A stretch of DNA of 64,000 bases from Astropecten irregularis (Eukaryota > Echinodermata > Asteroidea > Paxillosida > Astropectinidae). Shown here piece after piece: positions 55,367 through 64,000 of the stretch. Numbering within the stretch: position 1 is the first letter of the stretch; each line of letters begins with the position of its first letter. The position numbers and the translations under genes were made by a program. Under the pieces are notes generated by a model, which was not told the origin of the DNA, did not search any database, and saw nothing but the letters and a program-made list of their open reading frames with translations. The stretch covers positions 10,312,931 through 10,376,930 of the forward strand of contig OZ020255.1 in NCBI GenBank assembly GCA_963971285.1, read 5' to 3'.

Positions 55367-55821
55367 AAGAAAAAAAAATACGGAAAATGTCGGTTTTAAA
55401 ATGGAAGCGTTATCCCGTTCTTTTCGTGGACCCACTTTGGCCATCACGGTCATTTTAATCCAAGTTTATTATTAGATGTTTTTCAATTAGATCGTCAATG
55501 GACGATCGATTCATTTGGTCCATGATTAACAACTGTACGATGACTCCTAATTTTAAACTCAACTGGGCTAAATTCGTGCCCAACCGGAAAGATGTACAAT
55601 CATGAAAAGCCACAGGAAGGAGTGAAATGGAGACCTAATAAAGATCACCTTTCTCCTTCTGTCTTGCATCTTGGAGAGTACAAAGCAATCCTGGGCATTA
55701 TGGCTGTCCGAATATATTTCACTTCTTCTCTTTGCTTCTGTTTGAGTCATACACGTTGCTATACTGGTTGTAACCCAACGGCTGTTTCAGTGCGAGGCCA
55801 GTTGATGAGACCAAACTGTTC

Positions 55822-56120
55822 AGGGGTCGATTTCACCAATACATTGTACATCGTAACTTGTCGTAGGATGTAGAATGCATTGCAGTCCTACGTAGACTGC
55901 GAATGGTTATATTTCGTAACTCGAGTTACGATCGATCGTAGGGCTTCATGAAATCGACCCCAGGGGTTGGGTTGATTTCACCAAACTCATCGAACTTACT
56001 ACTATCAATCGTGTTACTTACGATGCATTGCAGCCTATGTAGGATAGGCCCGCTACGATGAGTCATCCTTTGTAACTCCAGTTACGATCAATCGTAAGGA
56101 TTCGTGAAATCGACACCGGG
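55822..56120. mobile_element. Two Fam-Q MITEs in tandem
   Basis: First copy 55822-55962 (GGGGTCGATTTCACCAATAC ... GAAATCGACCCC), second about 55967-56120 (GGGTTGATTTCACCAAACTC ... CGTGAAATCGACACC), separated by a few bases. Confidence 0.88.
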
Positions 56121-56157
56121 TCACATTTGAAACCATCTAATCCTGTCTGGTTTTCCA

Positions 56158-56214
56158 CTCGAAGACGTCCGCCTAGCAAACAGGAGGTCGTGGGTCCGAA
56201 TCCCACTTGAGCCA
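56158..56214 (+). other. tRNA-like 3' fragment
   Basis: GTCCGCCTAGCAAACAGGAGG followed by GTGGGTCCGAATCCCAC and TTGAGCCA looks like the anticodon arm to T-arm of a tRNA, with a good T-stem. The 5' half does not pair, so it is a tRNA pseudogene or SINE head. Confidence 0.5.
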
Positions 56215-56610
56215 GCGCATGATTCTGAGTTTCCCTAATTATAAGATCTCAAAGGTGCTGACTATATGTATGCAGTGTAAATTGCTACACAGAGTATCAT
56301 ATCGCAACTCCTACGGAAAATCATTTCAGAATGATTGATTGTGCACTTGCTGTAATATTGGATTGGAATTATCTTTCAGCCTCAGGCTATATAGTAGGCC
56401 TATGCTGGCCCACTTGGTGTGACGTATACAATTTAAATCATGACTTTAATTTTCACATCGGGCACTCAAGATAATTAACAGATACGACGTGCGAGAAGGA
56501 AGATTGTTTGAATTAGTTCAGAAATAATTGGAACATGAATGCACCTTTGGCTTGTTCTAGGAAAATGTTCCACATAAAATAATGAAGAATTGGTGTAAAA
56601 TGTCCTGAAA

Positions 56611-56986
56611 TTAAACGTAGTATCATACTTTGGTAAGAAACCAAAACAGAAATGTTCACAGATTTACGTGTAACTTACAGGGTATGAAAATGGCGATGGT
56701 AGAAACATACCGTTAAAATATTTCTGCCCGAAATGCTGACTTATCCAGTCAAACTGAGTTAAACCAGTGACCAAAATTAATTTTGATCGTATAAAAGATC
56801 AAAAATAAAAGAGAAAAGACTTAAGAAATACTGTGACCGTTTTTCACTGTTTTCACTAAAAGTGGGCACCGTATGGGACTGAAATTTTCAAAAATTTCAC
56901 AGACTGTTACTGTATCTTCCTTGATATTTTTGGACATTGAATCTGCATTTCTTTGACAAAAAACAAAGTATGATACTACCTTTAAA
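56611..56986 (+). mobile_element. Fam-T MITE, full length
   Basis: TTAA-ACGTAGTATCATACTTTGG to CAAAGTATGATACTACCT-TTAA, with both standard modules. It lies about 190 bases before the exon at 57173. Confidence 0.9.
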
Positions 56987-57172
56987 GTGATTCACTCAAA
57001 TCTACCTGCTTTCCTGCCAAGAGGTTTATAAAAAAAATTAAGAAAAGTTTTAAAACGAATACTTTGACAATAATTTGGAAAGAAATTAGAACCAACTATG
57101 AAATAAAATACCTCGAAACATTTTGGACTAGACGGCTAAGTATGACCTACGTATATCTATTTCTATTTTCAG

Positions 57173-57360
57173 ACTTGCATGCGGAGACCACTGCCAAAGT
57201 TCCACAAAAGCAGGAAAACCAGATTTCATGAGATGAAACGAAGGAACAGCAGGAAGAATAACGACGACTGGAAACAAGACCCCAAACCTCAGTGGGTGGC
57301 TGGGATCTCTCTATAGACTCCGCTCAAGATCATGACATGGCCGCTCAAGACTTCCGCAAG
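57173..57360 (+). CDS. 5' exon of an unidentified gene: uORF, start codon and first 8 codons
   Basis: The acceptor is tatttctattttcag (57172). The donor AAG|gtgagt at 57360/57361 matches the vertebrate-type consensus closely. The likely start is ATG at 57337 in context gacATGG (purine at -3, G at +4), encoding MAAQDFRK and ending in phase 0. Upstream in the same exon, another ATG at 57179 opens a 45-codon, Lys/Arg-rich reading frame ending TAG at 57316, 20 bases before the main ATG. I do not recognise the product and did not find the next coding exon. The exon could instead be wholly untranslated. Single-copy, coding-like composition between repeats supports a real exon. Confidence 0.55.
57179..57316 (+). 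other. Upstream ORF, 45 codons, strongly basic
   Basis: Runs from ATG (57179) to TAG (57316), beginning MRRPLPKFHKSRKTRF and including EMKRRNSRKNNDDW. It lies in a different frame from the main ATG at 57337. It could be a regulatory uORF that lowers translation of the main frame. A chance open frame of this length is also plausible. Confidence 0.35.
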
Positions 57361-58504
57361 GTGAGTTTAGTTAATGTAGTGTAGTTAATCAGTTACAATA
57401 CATGTTTTTTTATCACTCCAAACTACTCATTCATGTCATTAGCCTATTGTTTGATGAACTTCAAAGGATGTCTCACACGAGACAATAAGCAGTCAGTTCC
57501 GGGTAATCTAAAAACAAAAACAAAAAAACCCGCAAATAATCTTTCAAATTAAAAAAAAAAAAAGAACCAAATCAAAAGAACCAAAAACAAAAAAAGGCAA
57601 ATTGTTGCAAAAACAACACAAAAACAAAAGTAAAAGAAAAATATATAAACAAATACCCCTAAAGCATACCGAACAAAACCAAGGTCAAATCTTTATTTTA
57701 TAAGGTAAAAAATTATAAGATTTATAGGATTGAAACACTGGAATAAACAGAATACAACAATAATGACCGATGAAACAGCCGTCGTGTCCGTGGGTTATTG
57801 ATCGCGTTCCGCCGGATCAGGTGAGGGCTCGTAGACACGGAGAAAAGAAAAAAAATCAAAATGATAAGAGAACGGAAAAAAGAAGGGATGGGACTGACAA
57901 GCCGAGCTGAATACCGATAGGCTTCCCTTATACCTTATGCCTCATTTAAGCAGAGCCAATCTCGACCTTTTCAAACTGCTAAGCACCTCCAAAATGCCAC
58001 CGCACCAGGTGTATATAATGTACGTCTAGAAAAGCCATCCGGGGCGCGGTAGTCAAGGTGCGTCGCTATAACAACGCATCGTCGACGGCTTACCCCCCCC
58101 CCCCCTGTTCTATGGCTAGCTAGCACTGTCTGGGCGACGTGAAAAGCCAAACCGCTGACATTGTGAAGAAGTGCAGGTAACTTAAGATGGATCGTAGAGA
58201 TCAGAAGTTCAGGATTTCAAAAGCTCATTGTTTGTCGTAGACATGAGTATATACCATATTGGATAGCATTATGTGAATCTCGGAGAGGTATTTCGAAATG
58301 TCCTGCCGTTGTAACTTAAGCCCGCTCATCTGTACTAAACAGATGTGTTTGCTTATAAAGAAAATGCACCTGCATGATGATATCATCAACATGCCCATAC
58401 ACAGATGCTCACACCATTCTTCTCAACTTTCTCTAAGCTTAAAATGCTAAGCTCATTAATGAGCTATAACATTAATGGCTTATAACAAGAATGATAAATG
58501 CAAT
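57361..58504. other. First intron of gene 2
   Basis: A-rich low complexity at 57510-57660 (AAAACAAAAAC type), a poly-C run near 58090 and single-copy sequence. No exon found. Confidence 0.5.
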
Positions 58505-58815
58505 AACATTTTAGCATTTGAAAACGATTCTGCTAGGATCGAAACGTCAGGCCCTCCTGATCCTAAACTCTAAACATGAATGAACAAGTACAAGTGATGT
58601 ATTCTACATGTATTCCCTTTAAAGGGATAATCAGCATTTAGCAAATCTATTCATCTCGAATGCGATATGTTTAAGTCCATCGTGTTGGGCTTTCGAGTAG
58701 AAATTTGTCAGCAGTTGCGCAACCAAATGAACACAAAAAATGAGTAATGTCCTTGCCATCTAGCCTTTGAGAAAGATCCTGCTAGGATCGAAACGCGTCA
58801 GGCCCTCCTAACTCC
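58505..58815 (+). repeat. Two Fam-H hammerhead-like motifs, plus strand
   Basis: One at 58511-58560 (hairpin GATTCTGCTAGGATC, GAAACGTCAGGCCC). A second at 58763-58803: stem I GCCT/AGGC, core TTGAGAA, perfect hairpin GATCCTGCTAGGATC, GAAA, CGCGTC. The second is the best-formed of its family. Confidence 0.75.
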
Positions 58816-59236
58816 AAGCATCTAAACCAATTAACATTTAATTATAAAGCAGTGTTAGGGAACAATCATGCTTTTGATGGAAGGTTTCATTTTTAGGTAA
58901 GATCCCATCTCCTTGAAGTAGTATTAATGTGAGGCGGTGAAGCATAGTGTTAGGAGCCTTATTAACCATTCCCTTCGCTTACCATGTATGTGTGAGATTT
59001 GATGTCCAGACTAATGTGTAGTATCATGGGACTGTAGTGGATATTTATAACCAAGGCGTGAAATGATGTTTGCTGAGATCTCATTACCCAATTTCATCAG
59101 TGCCGTGCAGTGCCACAACCTCCGACAAGCGATGGACATTTCGCGTAGAGATCAGTGCTCCGTACGTCATGATTATGTGTCACGTGACTGCGACGCGTCA
59201 CCCTTTGAAAGCTAGTCTTATGATCAAGTCTGAAAC

Positions 59237-59605
59237 CTTAAAGGTAGTATCATACTTTTGGTAGCAAACCGAAACATAAATCTTCAAAGATTTACCGATA
59301 ACTTACAGGGTTTAAAGATGGTGATGGTAGAAACATACCGTTAACATTTTCCCGCCTGAAATGGTGTATTTATTCTGAAAAGAGTACAACCAGTGCACAA
59401 AATTATTTTTATTCTTTTAAAGATCAAAAATTAACGAGAAAAGACTTAAGAAATACTGTGCCCGGTTTTCATTGTTTTCTCAAAAAAAGTGGGCACCGTA
59501 TGGGACTGGAAATTTCTATATCTTGCTATAATTATCTTTTGTGATATTTTTGTCCATGAATCTGTATTTCGTTGACAAAAACCAAATTATGGTTTTACCT
59601 TTAAA
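59237..59605 (+). mobile_element. Fam-T MITE
   Basis: TTAA-AGGTAGTATCATACTTTTGG to AAATTATGGTTTTACCT-TTAA. Confidence 0.88.
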
Positions 59606-60375
59606 GCCTGTCAACCCACATGATTTATAGTAAAAATAATGTCTGATTTTTTTAAGCAGGAAGCAAATGGCAATGCTCATCAAAAACCCTGTGCAATTAT
59701 TGGCATTAATTATTTGCTTCTGTATAAGTCTGCTGTAAGTCTGCTTTTCCATGTGTTTGGCAGCAATCATAATTTAAAGTTCGTTTTCAAATTAGCCAGT
59801 TTTCTGACTCACGGTCACATTTTTTAATTCAATGTCGATATCCCGGATGAATATGGATGGAATACGCCCTCATGGGGCAGACTTGACCTACATTTTTCTG
59901 CTCATTAACTGAACTTAGGCTAGTGCTTTGTTTTGCATTGCTAACAGGGTGCGAGTAAACATAATCCTTATTTATTGTGTTAACATAATATACACATGTC
60001 TATGTCTGTATCATCTTGTGAGACACGTCTACTGTCCACGTAGTCTCATTCTCCAGCCCCCAACTCGCCATCCGTAGGTCTGGTCGACGTCTTTAATACT
60101 GCCACATAAATCTAATCATTACGCATCCTCGCCTGTTGTGGAGGCTAGTTGCTGCCTGTTTATTCTGATCAGAGCGAGGACGTTATCAGCCCTAGGTTGC
60201 CCGAGCACCACCAAAACCATCTTGAGATGCAAACACGTACAAGGCCTCATCCCTGTACACTTGTACGGACCGGCAGTGACGCACATACGCTATTTATGAG
60301 GCTATGCATCAGTTTGATGCCGTGAGCAAAAGAGGGTCACATTTGGGATTTGAAATTCAAGATCGCAAACAGTCT
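59606..60375. other. Intron or intergenic single-copy DNA
   Basis: No family copy and no exon recognised. Confidence 0.45.
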
Positions 60376-60616
60376 GGGGCCAATTTCATAAAACTGTTAA
60401 GCACAAAAACGTGCTTAGCACAAACATGTCTCGCCCAATAAAACAAACCACCATTGAAAATTCCATTTGATATTCATGGTCAGCGAACAACAGCCAAAGA
60501 ACAATCACAAGTGATACGCAACACGTGGAAATTTGGTTGTTAACCCTGTTTTTATTAAGACAGAAATGTCATGCTTAGCAAATTGTTGTGCTTAACAGTT
60601 TTATGAAATTGGCCCC
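60376..60616. mobile_element. Fam-A MITE, reference copy
   Basis: GGGGCCAATTTCATAAAACT to AGTTTTATGAAATTGGCCCC: the inverted ends match exactly for 20 bases. 241 bp in length, no ORF. Confidence 0.93.
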
Positions 60617-60894
60617 TGGCCACGACGGTTTCTGTTCTATATACTGAGAAAGGCTGATTGGTTGCTTGTGATTTGCATGGTGGGGAAAAGGTCTCGGGCC
60701 TCCAATTATACGCTTAATTTAATAAAGTAACATGAAAAGACGAAGCAGTGCTTTTTTAAATGAGTTTTTCCTCAAATTTTGGCCATTCGGCCTGGCCATT
60801 TCTCGAGGACGAGCACGATTAATTTTGATGGCAATTGTTTACATCTTTGGACCAGTATCATTGTCTTATACTTTTTTGTTTTAATAATTATTTC

Positions 60895-61066
60895 TTAACT
60901 CCTGCAATCTGCTCATCAGCCAAAATAATGACTTGAATTTCATGAAATCATGCTTGGAGTTAGGAGGGCCTGACACGTTTCAATTTATAGCAGGATCTTT
61001 ATTGAAGGCTGATTTAAATTAGGTTAGGATCGAAACACGTCAGGCCCTCCTAACTCAAAGCATTAT
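60895..61066. repeat. Fam-H pair, head to head, with upstream part
   Basis: CTGCAATCTGCTCATCAGCC and AAAATAATGACTTGAA, then GGAGTTAGGAGGGCCTGACA ... TATAGCAGGATC, then an inverse GTTAGGATCGAAACACGTC and AGGCCCTCCTAACTC. Confidence 0.7.
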
Positions 61067-61391
61067 TTCTTACTTAAGACTCTTGACACCTCATTTCATT
61101 TGAGTTTGAAGGACGACTGCCAATTTGCAAGAATTAAAGGATAATGAATGGAATTTGGTGGATGTAGCATGTGTAACGTCATACATTTCCTTCCCGACCT
61201 GCAGCCACACAACCCAATAACATGTATCAAATATGAACATCTTTTTTGTAATGGCATACGTGCATCTTAATGGCGAAGACAGAATCAACAACTGTGAAAA
61301 CATTGGCGAGGTCGTGAAGATTTTACATGTAATTCCTTATGTTTGTTTTATTCAAATCAGTGAAGCACTGTAATGATCTTGTACAGTGTAC

Positions 61392-61766
61392 ATTTAAGGC
61401 ACAGTACAGGATTTGTATTAACATACCCAAACAAAAATGTTCACAGATTTACGTATAATTTTCAGGGTGTGAAGTCGGTGCTGGTAAAAACATAATGTTA
61501 AAATATTTCCACCTGAAATTGGGGTATTTATCCAGAAATTAGTAAAACAAAGACCGAAAACAGTTTTGATCTCGGGGTAAGATCAAAACCATTCTTTATA
61601 AGTCTTTATAAGACAAATTGAGTACGGTTTTTGGTATTATCTCGTGACTCAGATGTCCGATTGAGCTCAAATCTTCACAGGTTTATCATTTCATGTACAT
61701 GTTTGATCAGACAAAGTGTGAGTGCTGTTCTGTGACCTTTTACCAATCATGTATTATACCTTTAAG
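61392..61766 (+). mobile_element. Fam-T MITE, AGGTATAATACATG subfamily, plus orientation
   Basis: TTAA-GGCACAGTACAGG to AATCATGTATTATACCT-TTAA. Modules TTCAGGGTGTGAAGTCGG and TCAGATGTCCGATTGAGC. Confidence 0.88.
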
Positions 61767-62439
61767 TGGCTGTCCTGCGTCTCTCTGGAGACGATTAAGA
61801 CATAATAAAAATCTGTGAGCAAACTACATCCTCAGACACTTACATATTACCGACGAGACAGCACTGCTTGATTATGATGTTTACATACACCTGCACTGAA
61901 GATGATAATAATGATAATACTAGTCGTCTGCACTATATCCAGCCCTGCTCCATATTTGCCCATGAGGTAATTTGAGTATGTGTGTTAAGTGATGCACGCG
62001 ATGCCCTTATTAAATCATACTAAAAAAAGTCTAAACTGCAGTTAGTGTTCTCACGTTTCAAAAGTACAAATAGAAAGAAAAAAACGCCTGCGCTTCGTAA
62101 GAACGGATCGAGATTTTAGAGAACGTACGAAAACAGCCCTCTCCTTGATTATGATTATTTGTTTGTGAGCAAAATAACTCGTCACTGCTATTGCTTTCCC
62201 CATCTCAATGTCAGGCTCGATCGTAATGATTAAATCTTGAATGTCTTCAGTATTTTGCATGTTCGCAACAAAGATGTTTACGTTTTGGGTGATAGTTTTG
62301 GCACTTCATCATGTTGTTGGTTGTTTTCAATTTTCATTGACGTCATTTATTTGTCCCATGTTGTTGCTAGCTATTGACTTTGTTTACAGTTTTACTCTTT
62401 TGGACATTCAATTCTAAGTTGATTTGGGCCTAGTCAGTT

Positions 62440-62570
62440 TTTATTATTGTTGTATTCTAAAGTGTATAAATTGTTGATATGTGTATTCTGTAAAGCGCCT
62501 CAGAGCATTTTCTTAAATAGATTTGGTGCTATACAAGTGTATTATTATTATTATTATTATTAGTAGCGAA
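62440..62570 (+). mobile_element. SINE or LINE 3' end with (ATT)n tail
   Basis: TGTAAAGCGCCTCAGAGCAT ... TTTGGTGCTATACAAGTG, then (TTA)n. A hairpin-like AGCGCC/GGTGCT end followed by a trinucleotide tail is typical of 3' ends of invertebrate SINEs and their LINE partners. Confidence 0.65.
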
Positions 62571-62785
62571 CGTATAAACGACCATCTATTCTGATGTTAT
62601 CCTCCGTTTGTGTGTTATAAATACACCTATCTAGCTGTGTATTGATTTGATATCGTATAAAGTGGGTAGTTTGCTTTGGACTGCTGATTTGTGTATAGTT
62701 TAAAGACATTTCACATGAATACATTTCTGAATTGAGCCGCACTTATACATCCAATCGCTAAAACAATTTTCACATGGACCTTTAC

Positions 62786-63127
62786 TTAAAGGTACTATCA
62801 TACTTTGGAAGGATACCGGAACAGAAATCTTCACAAATTTACCTGTAACTTACAGGGTATAAAGATGGTAGAAACATATCGTTAGAATGTTTGCCTGAAA
62901 TGCTGTATTTATTCAGAAAAGGTAAAACCAGTGACCAAAAACAATTTCTATATTTAAAAGATAAAAGATGAAAGATGGAGGTAACAAGATTTTTAAAATG
63001 CCGTGGGCGTCTTTCACTGTTTTCTCATATTACGTGGGCACCGTATGGGACTGTATCTGTCTTAATATTTTTTGCCCATGAATCTGTATTTCTTTGACAA
63101 AGACCAAAGTATGAAATTGCCTTTAAC
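62786..63127 (+). mobile_element. Fam-T MITE
   Basis: TTAA-AGGTACTATCATACTTTGG to CAAAGTATGAAATTGCCT-TTAA. Confidence 0.88.
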
Positions 63128-63494
63128 AAAACTCAATCAGATAGTGTTGTTTTAATTGGTTTCAAATGTATTTTCAATAAGCCAGAGTAGTGACGTCATG
63201 AGGTCAGAGGTCAAACATTATTAGGTCTTTATTTGATTTGAGTCTAGCATCTGGTACTGTATCCATAAAGCGAAACAAAAGAGAGTGCAATGGCCAATGC
63301 CCTTACACGAAAATTTCATTTTGTACAAATAGCAGAGTGCAAGTAGAATAAAGCCAGGGTGCCAAGCAAAACAAACGATTCTATAGGCCTACTCTTTGAA
63401 CGAGGAAGATAAATCAATCAATTTATTCAAATGAAAAGGTATTTTTGGATGCCGACAAACACGTTTGAAAAATGTCACGAATATCGAATGGGAT

Positions 63495-63623
63495 ACTTTT
63501 GGAGAGTCAGTCTTGAGTCAACAGCGCACGCGCACGCACGCGCAAAACAACGCGCGCATGCTCACAATTGCTCAAGCATGGTTTGCGCGTGCGCTGTTGA
63601 CTCAAGACCGACTCTCCAAAAGT
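63495..63623. repeat. 40-bp-arm hairpin
   Basis: Left arm 63495-63534 (ACTTTTGGAGAGTCAGTC...) and right arm 63584-63623 are inverse complements with one mismatch over 40 bases; 49-base spacer rich in CGCG. Related to the hairpin at 24296-24398. Confidence 0.9.
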
Positions 63624-63837
63624 CGAAGAATATCACGTCAGTGTTGTGTTTATTTTGTGCAATGAGTGATGTATCGTACATTTGAATAGTATGTGTACCC
63701 ATGCAGTAACGAGATAGAAATGATCGGTACAAAAACATCTTATTATTTTAAGCCACACTTTGAAGTTTTCGTACATTGTTTTGGGTTGGTTAATACAGAA
63801 TCGTTCTTCAATTATTTTGAGAGAAAAAAAGGCCAAT

Positions 63838-64000
63838 TTTTTCATGGAGCAAGCACAGAAAATTGCTTAGCACAAAATGTCTAGCACAATAAAACAAACC
63901 ACCCTTAAAAATGGTCCATTGTTTTTGATTGGGTTATAAAGAATCGCTCTTCAAATATTGTGAAAAAGGGGCCAATTTCATGATACTGTTAAGCACAAAC
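63838..64000. mobile_element. Fam-A pieces, cut by window end
   Basis: TTTTCATGGAGCAAGCACAG, then TTGCTTAGCACAAAATGTC and ACAATAAAACAAACCACC, a decayed copy. A second copy starts GGGGCCAATTTCATGATACT at 63968 and runs out of the window. Confidence 0.75.

Overview
The window is animal (eukaryotic) DNA, AT-rich, with one large spliced gene, long introns and a very dense load of small interspersed repeats. Frequent TACATGTA and TAGGCCTA strings and several tRNA-headed SINE families suggest an invertebrate deuterostome, most likely an echinoderm. That placement is inference and the species cannot be read from the sequence.

Gene 1 (2184-30183, + strand) is an unconventional class I myosin of the Id type (MYO1D). 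Nineteen exons encode 973 residues up to the stop codon. All 18 introns are GT-AG and every phase joins. Only about 32 N-terminal residues are missing, probably one exon left of the window. The motor (exons 1 to 13), one clear and one degenerate IQ motif (exons 13/14) and the TH1 membrane-binding tail (exons 14 to 19) are all present. The last six codons and the stop lie inside the first unit of a 22-bp minisatellite (30165-30384). The 5' splice site of the first visible exon coincides with the end of a TTAA-type MITE.

Between about 30.4 and 57.1 kb I recognise no protein-coding gene. The stretch holds repeats, AT-rich single-copy DNA and a few CpG-rich patches. Gene 2 is represented by one exon (57173-57360, + strand) with a splice acceptor, a short basic upstream ORF, a start codon in good context (MAAQDFRK) and a consensus donor. 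Its product is not identifiable, and its next coding exon was not found before the window ends.

Repeat families named in the entries. Fam-A: ends GGGGCCAATTTCAT / ATGAAATTGGCCCC, about 240 bp. Fam-T: bounded by TTAA, termini AGGTAGTATCATAC or AGGTATAATACATG, about 370 bp, modular. Fam-Q: ends GGGGTCGATTTCAC, core CGATCGAT, about 150 bp. Fam-G: inverted ends made of GGCTCC/GGCTCA hexamers, about 240 bp. Fam-H: hairpin GATCCTGCTAGGATC followed by GAAACGTC, resembling a minimal hammerhead ribozyme. Fam-P: a second hammerhead-like motif with a tail containing CCGATCCACATACC, possibly from a Penelope-like element. SINE-1, SINE-2 and SINE-3 have three different tRNA-like heads. There are also pieces of two LINE ORFs, several long hairpins, and minisatellites of 16, 21, 22 and about 82 bp. 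The most interesting signals are the hammerhead-like motifs (one with an intact catalytic core), the MITE-derived splice donor and the stop codon sitting in a minisatellite.
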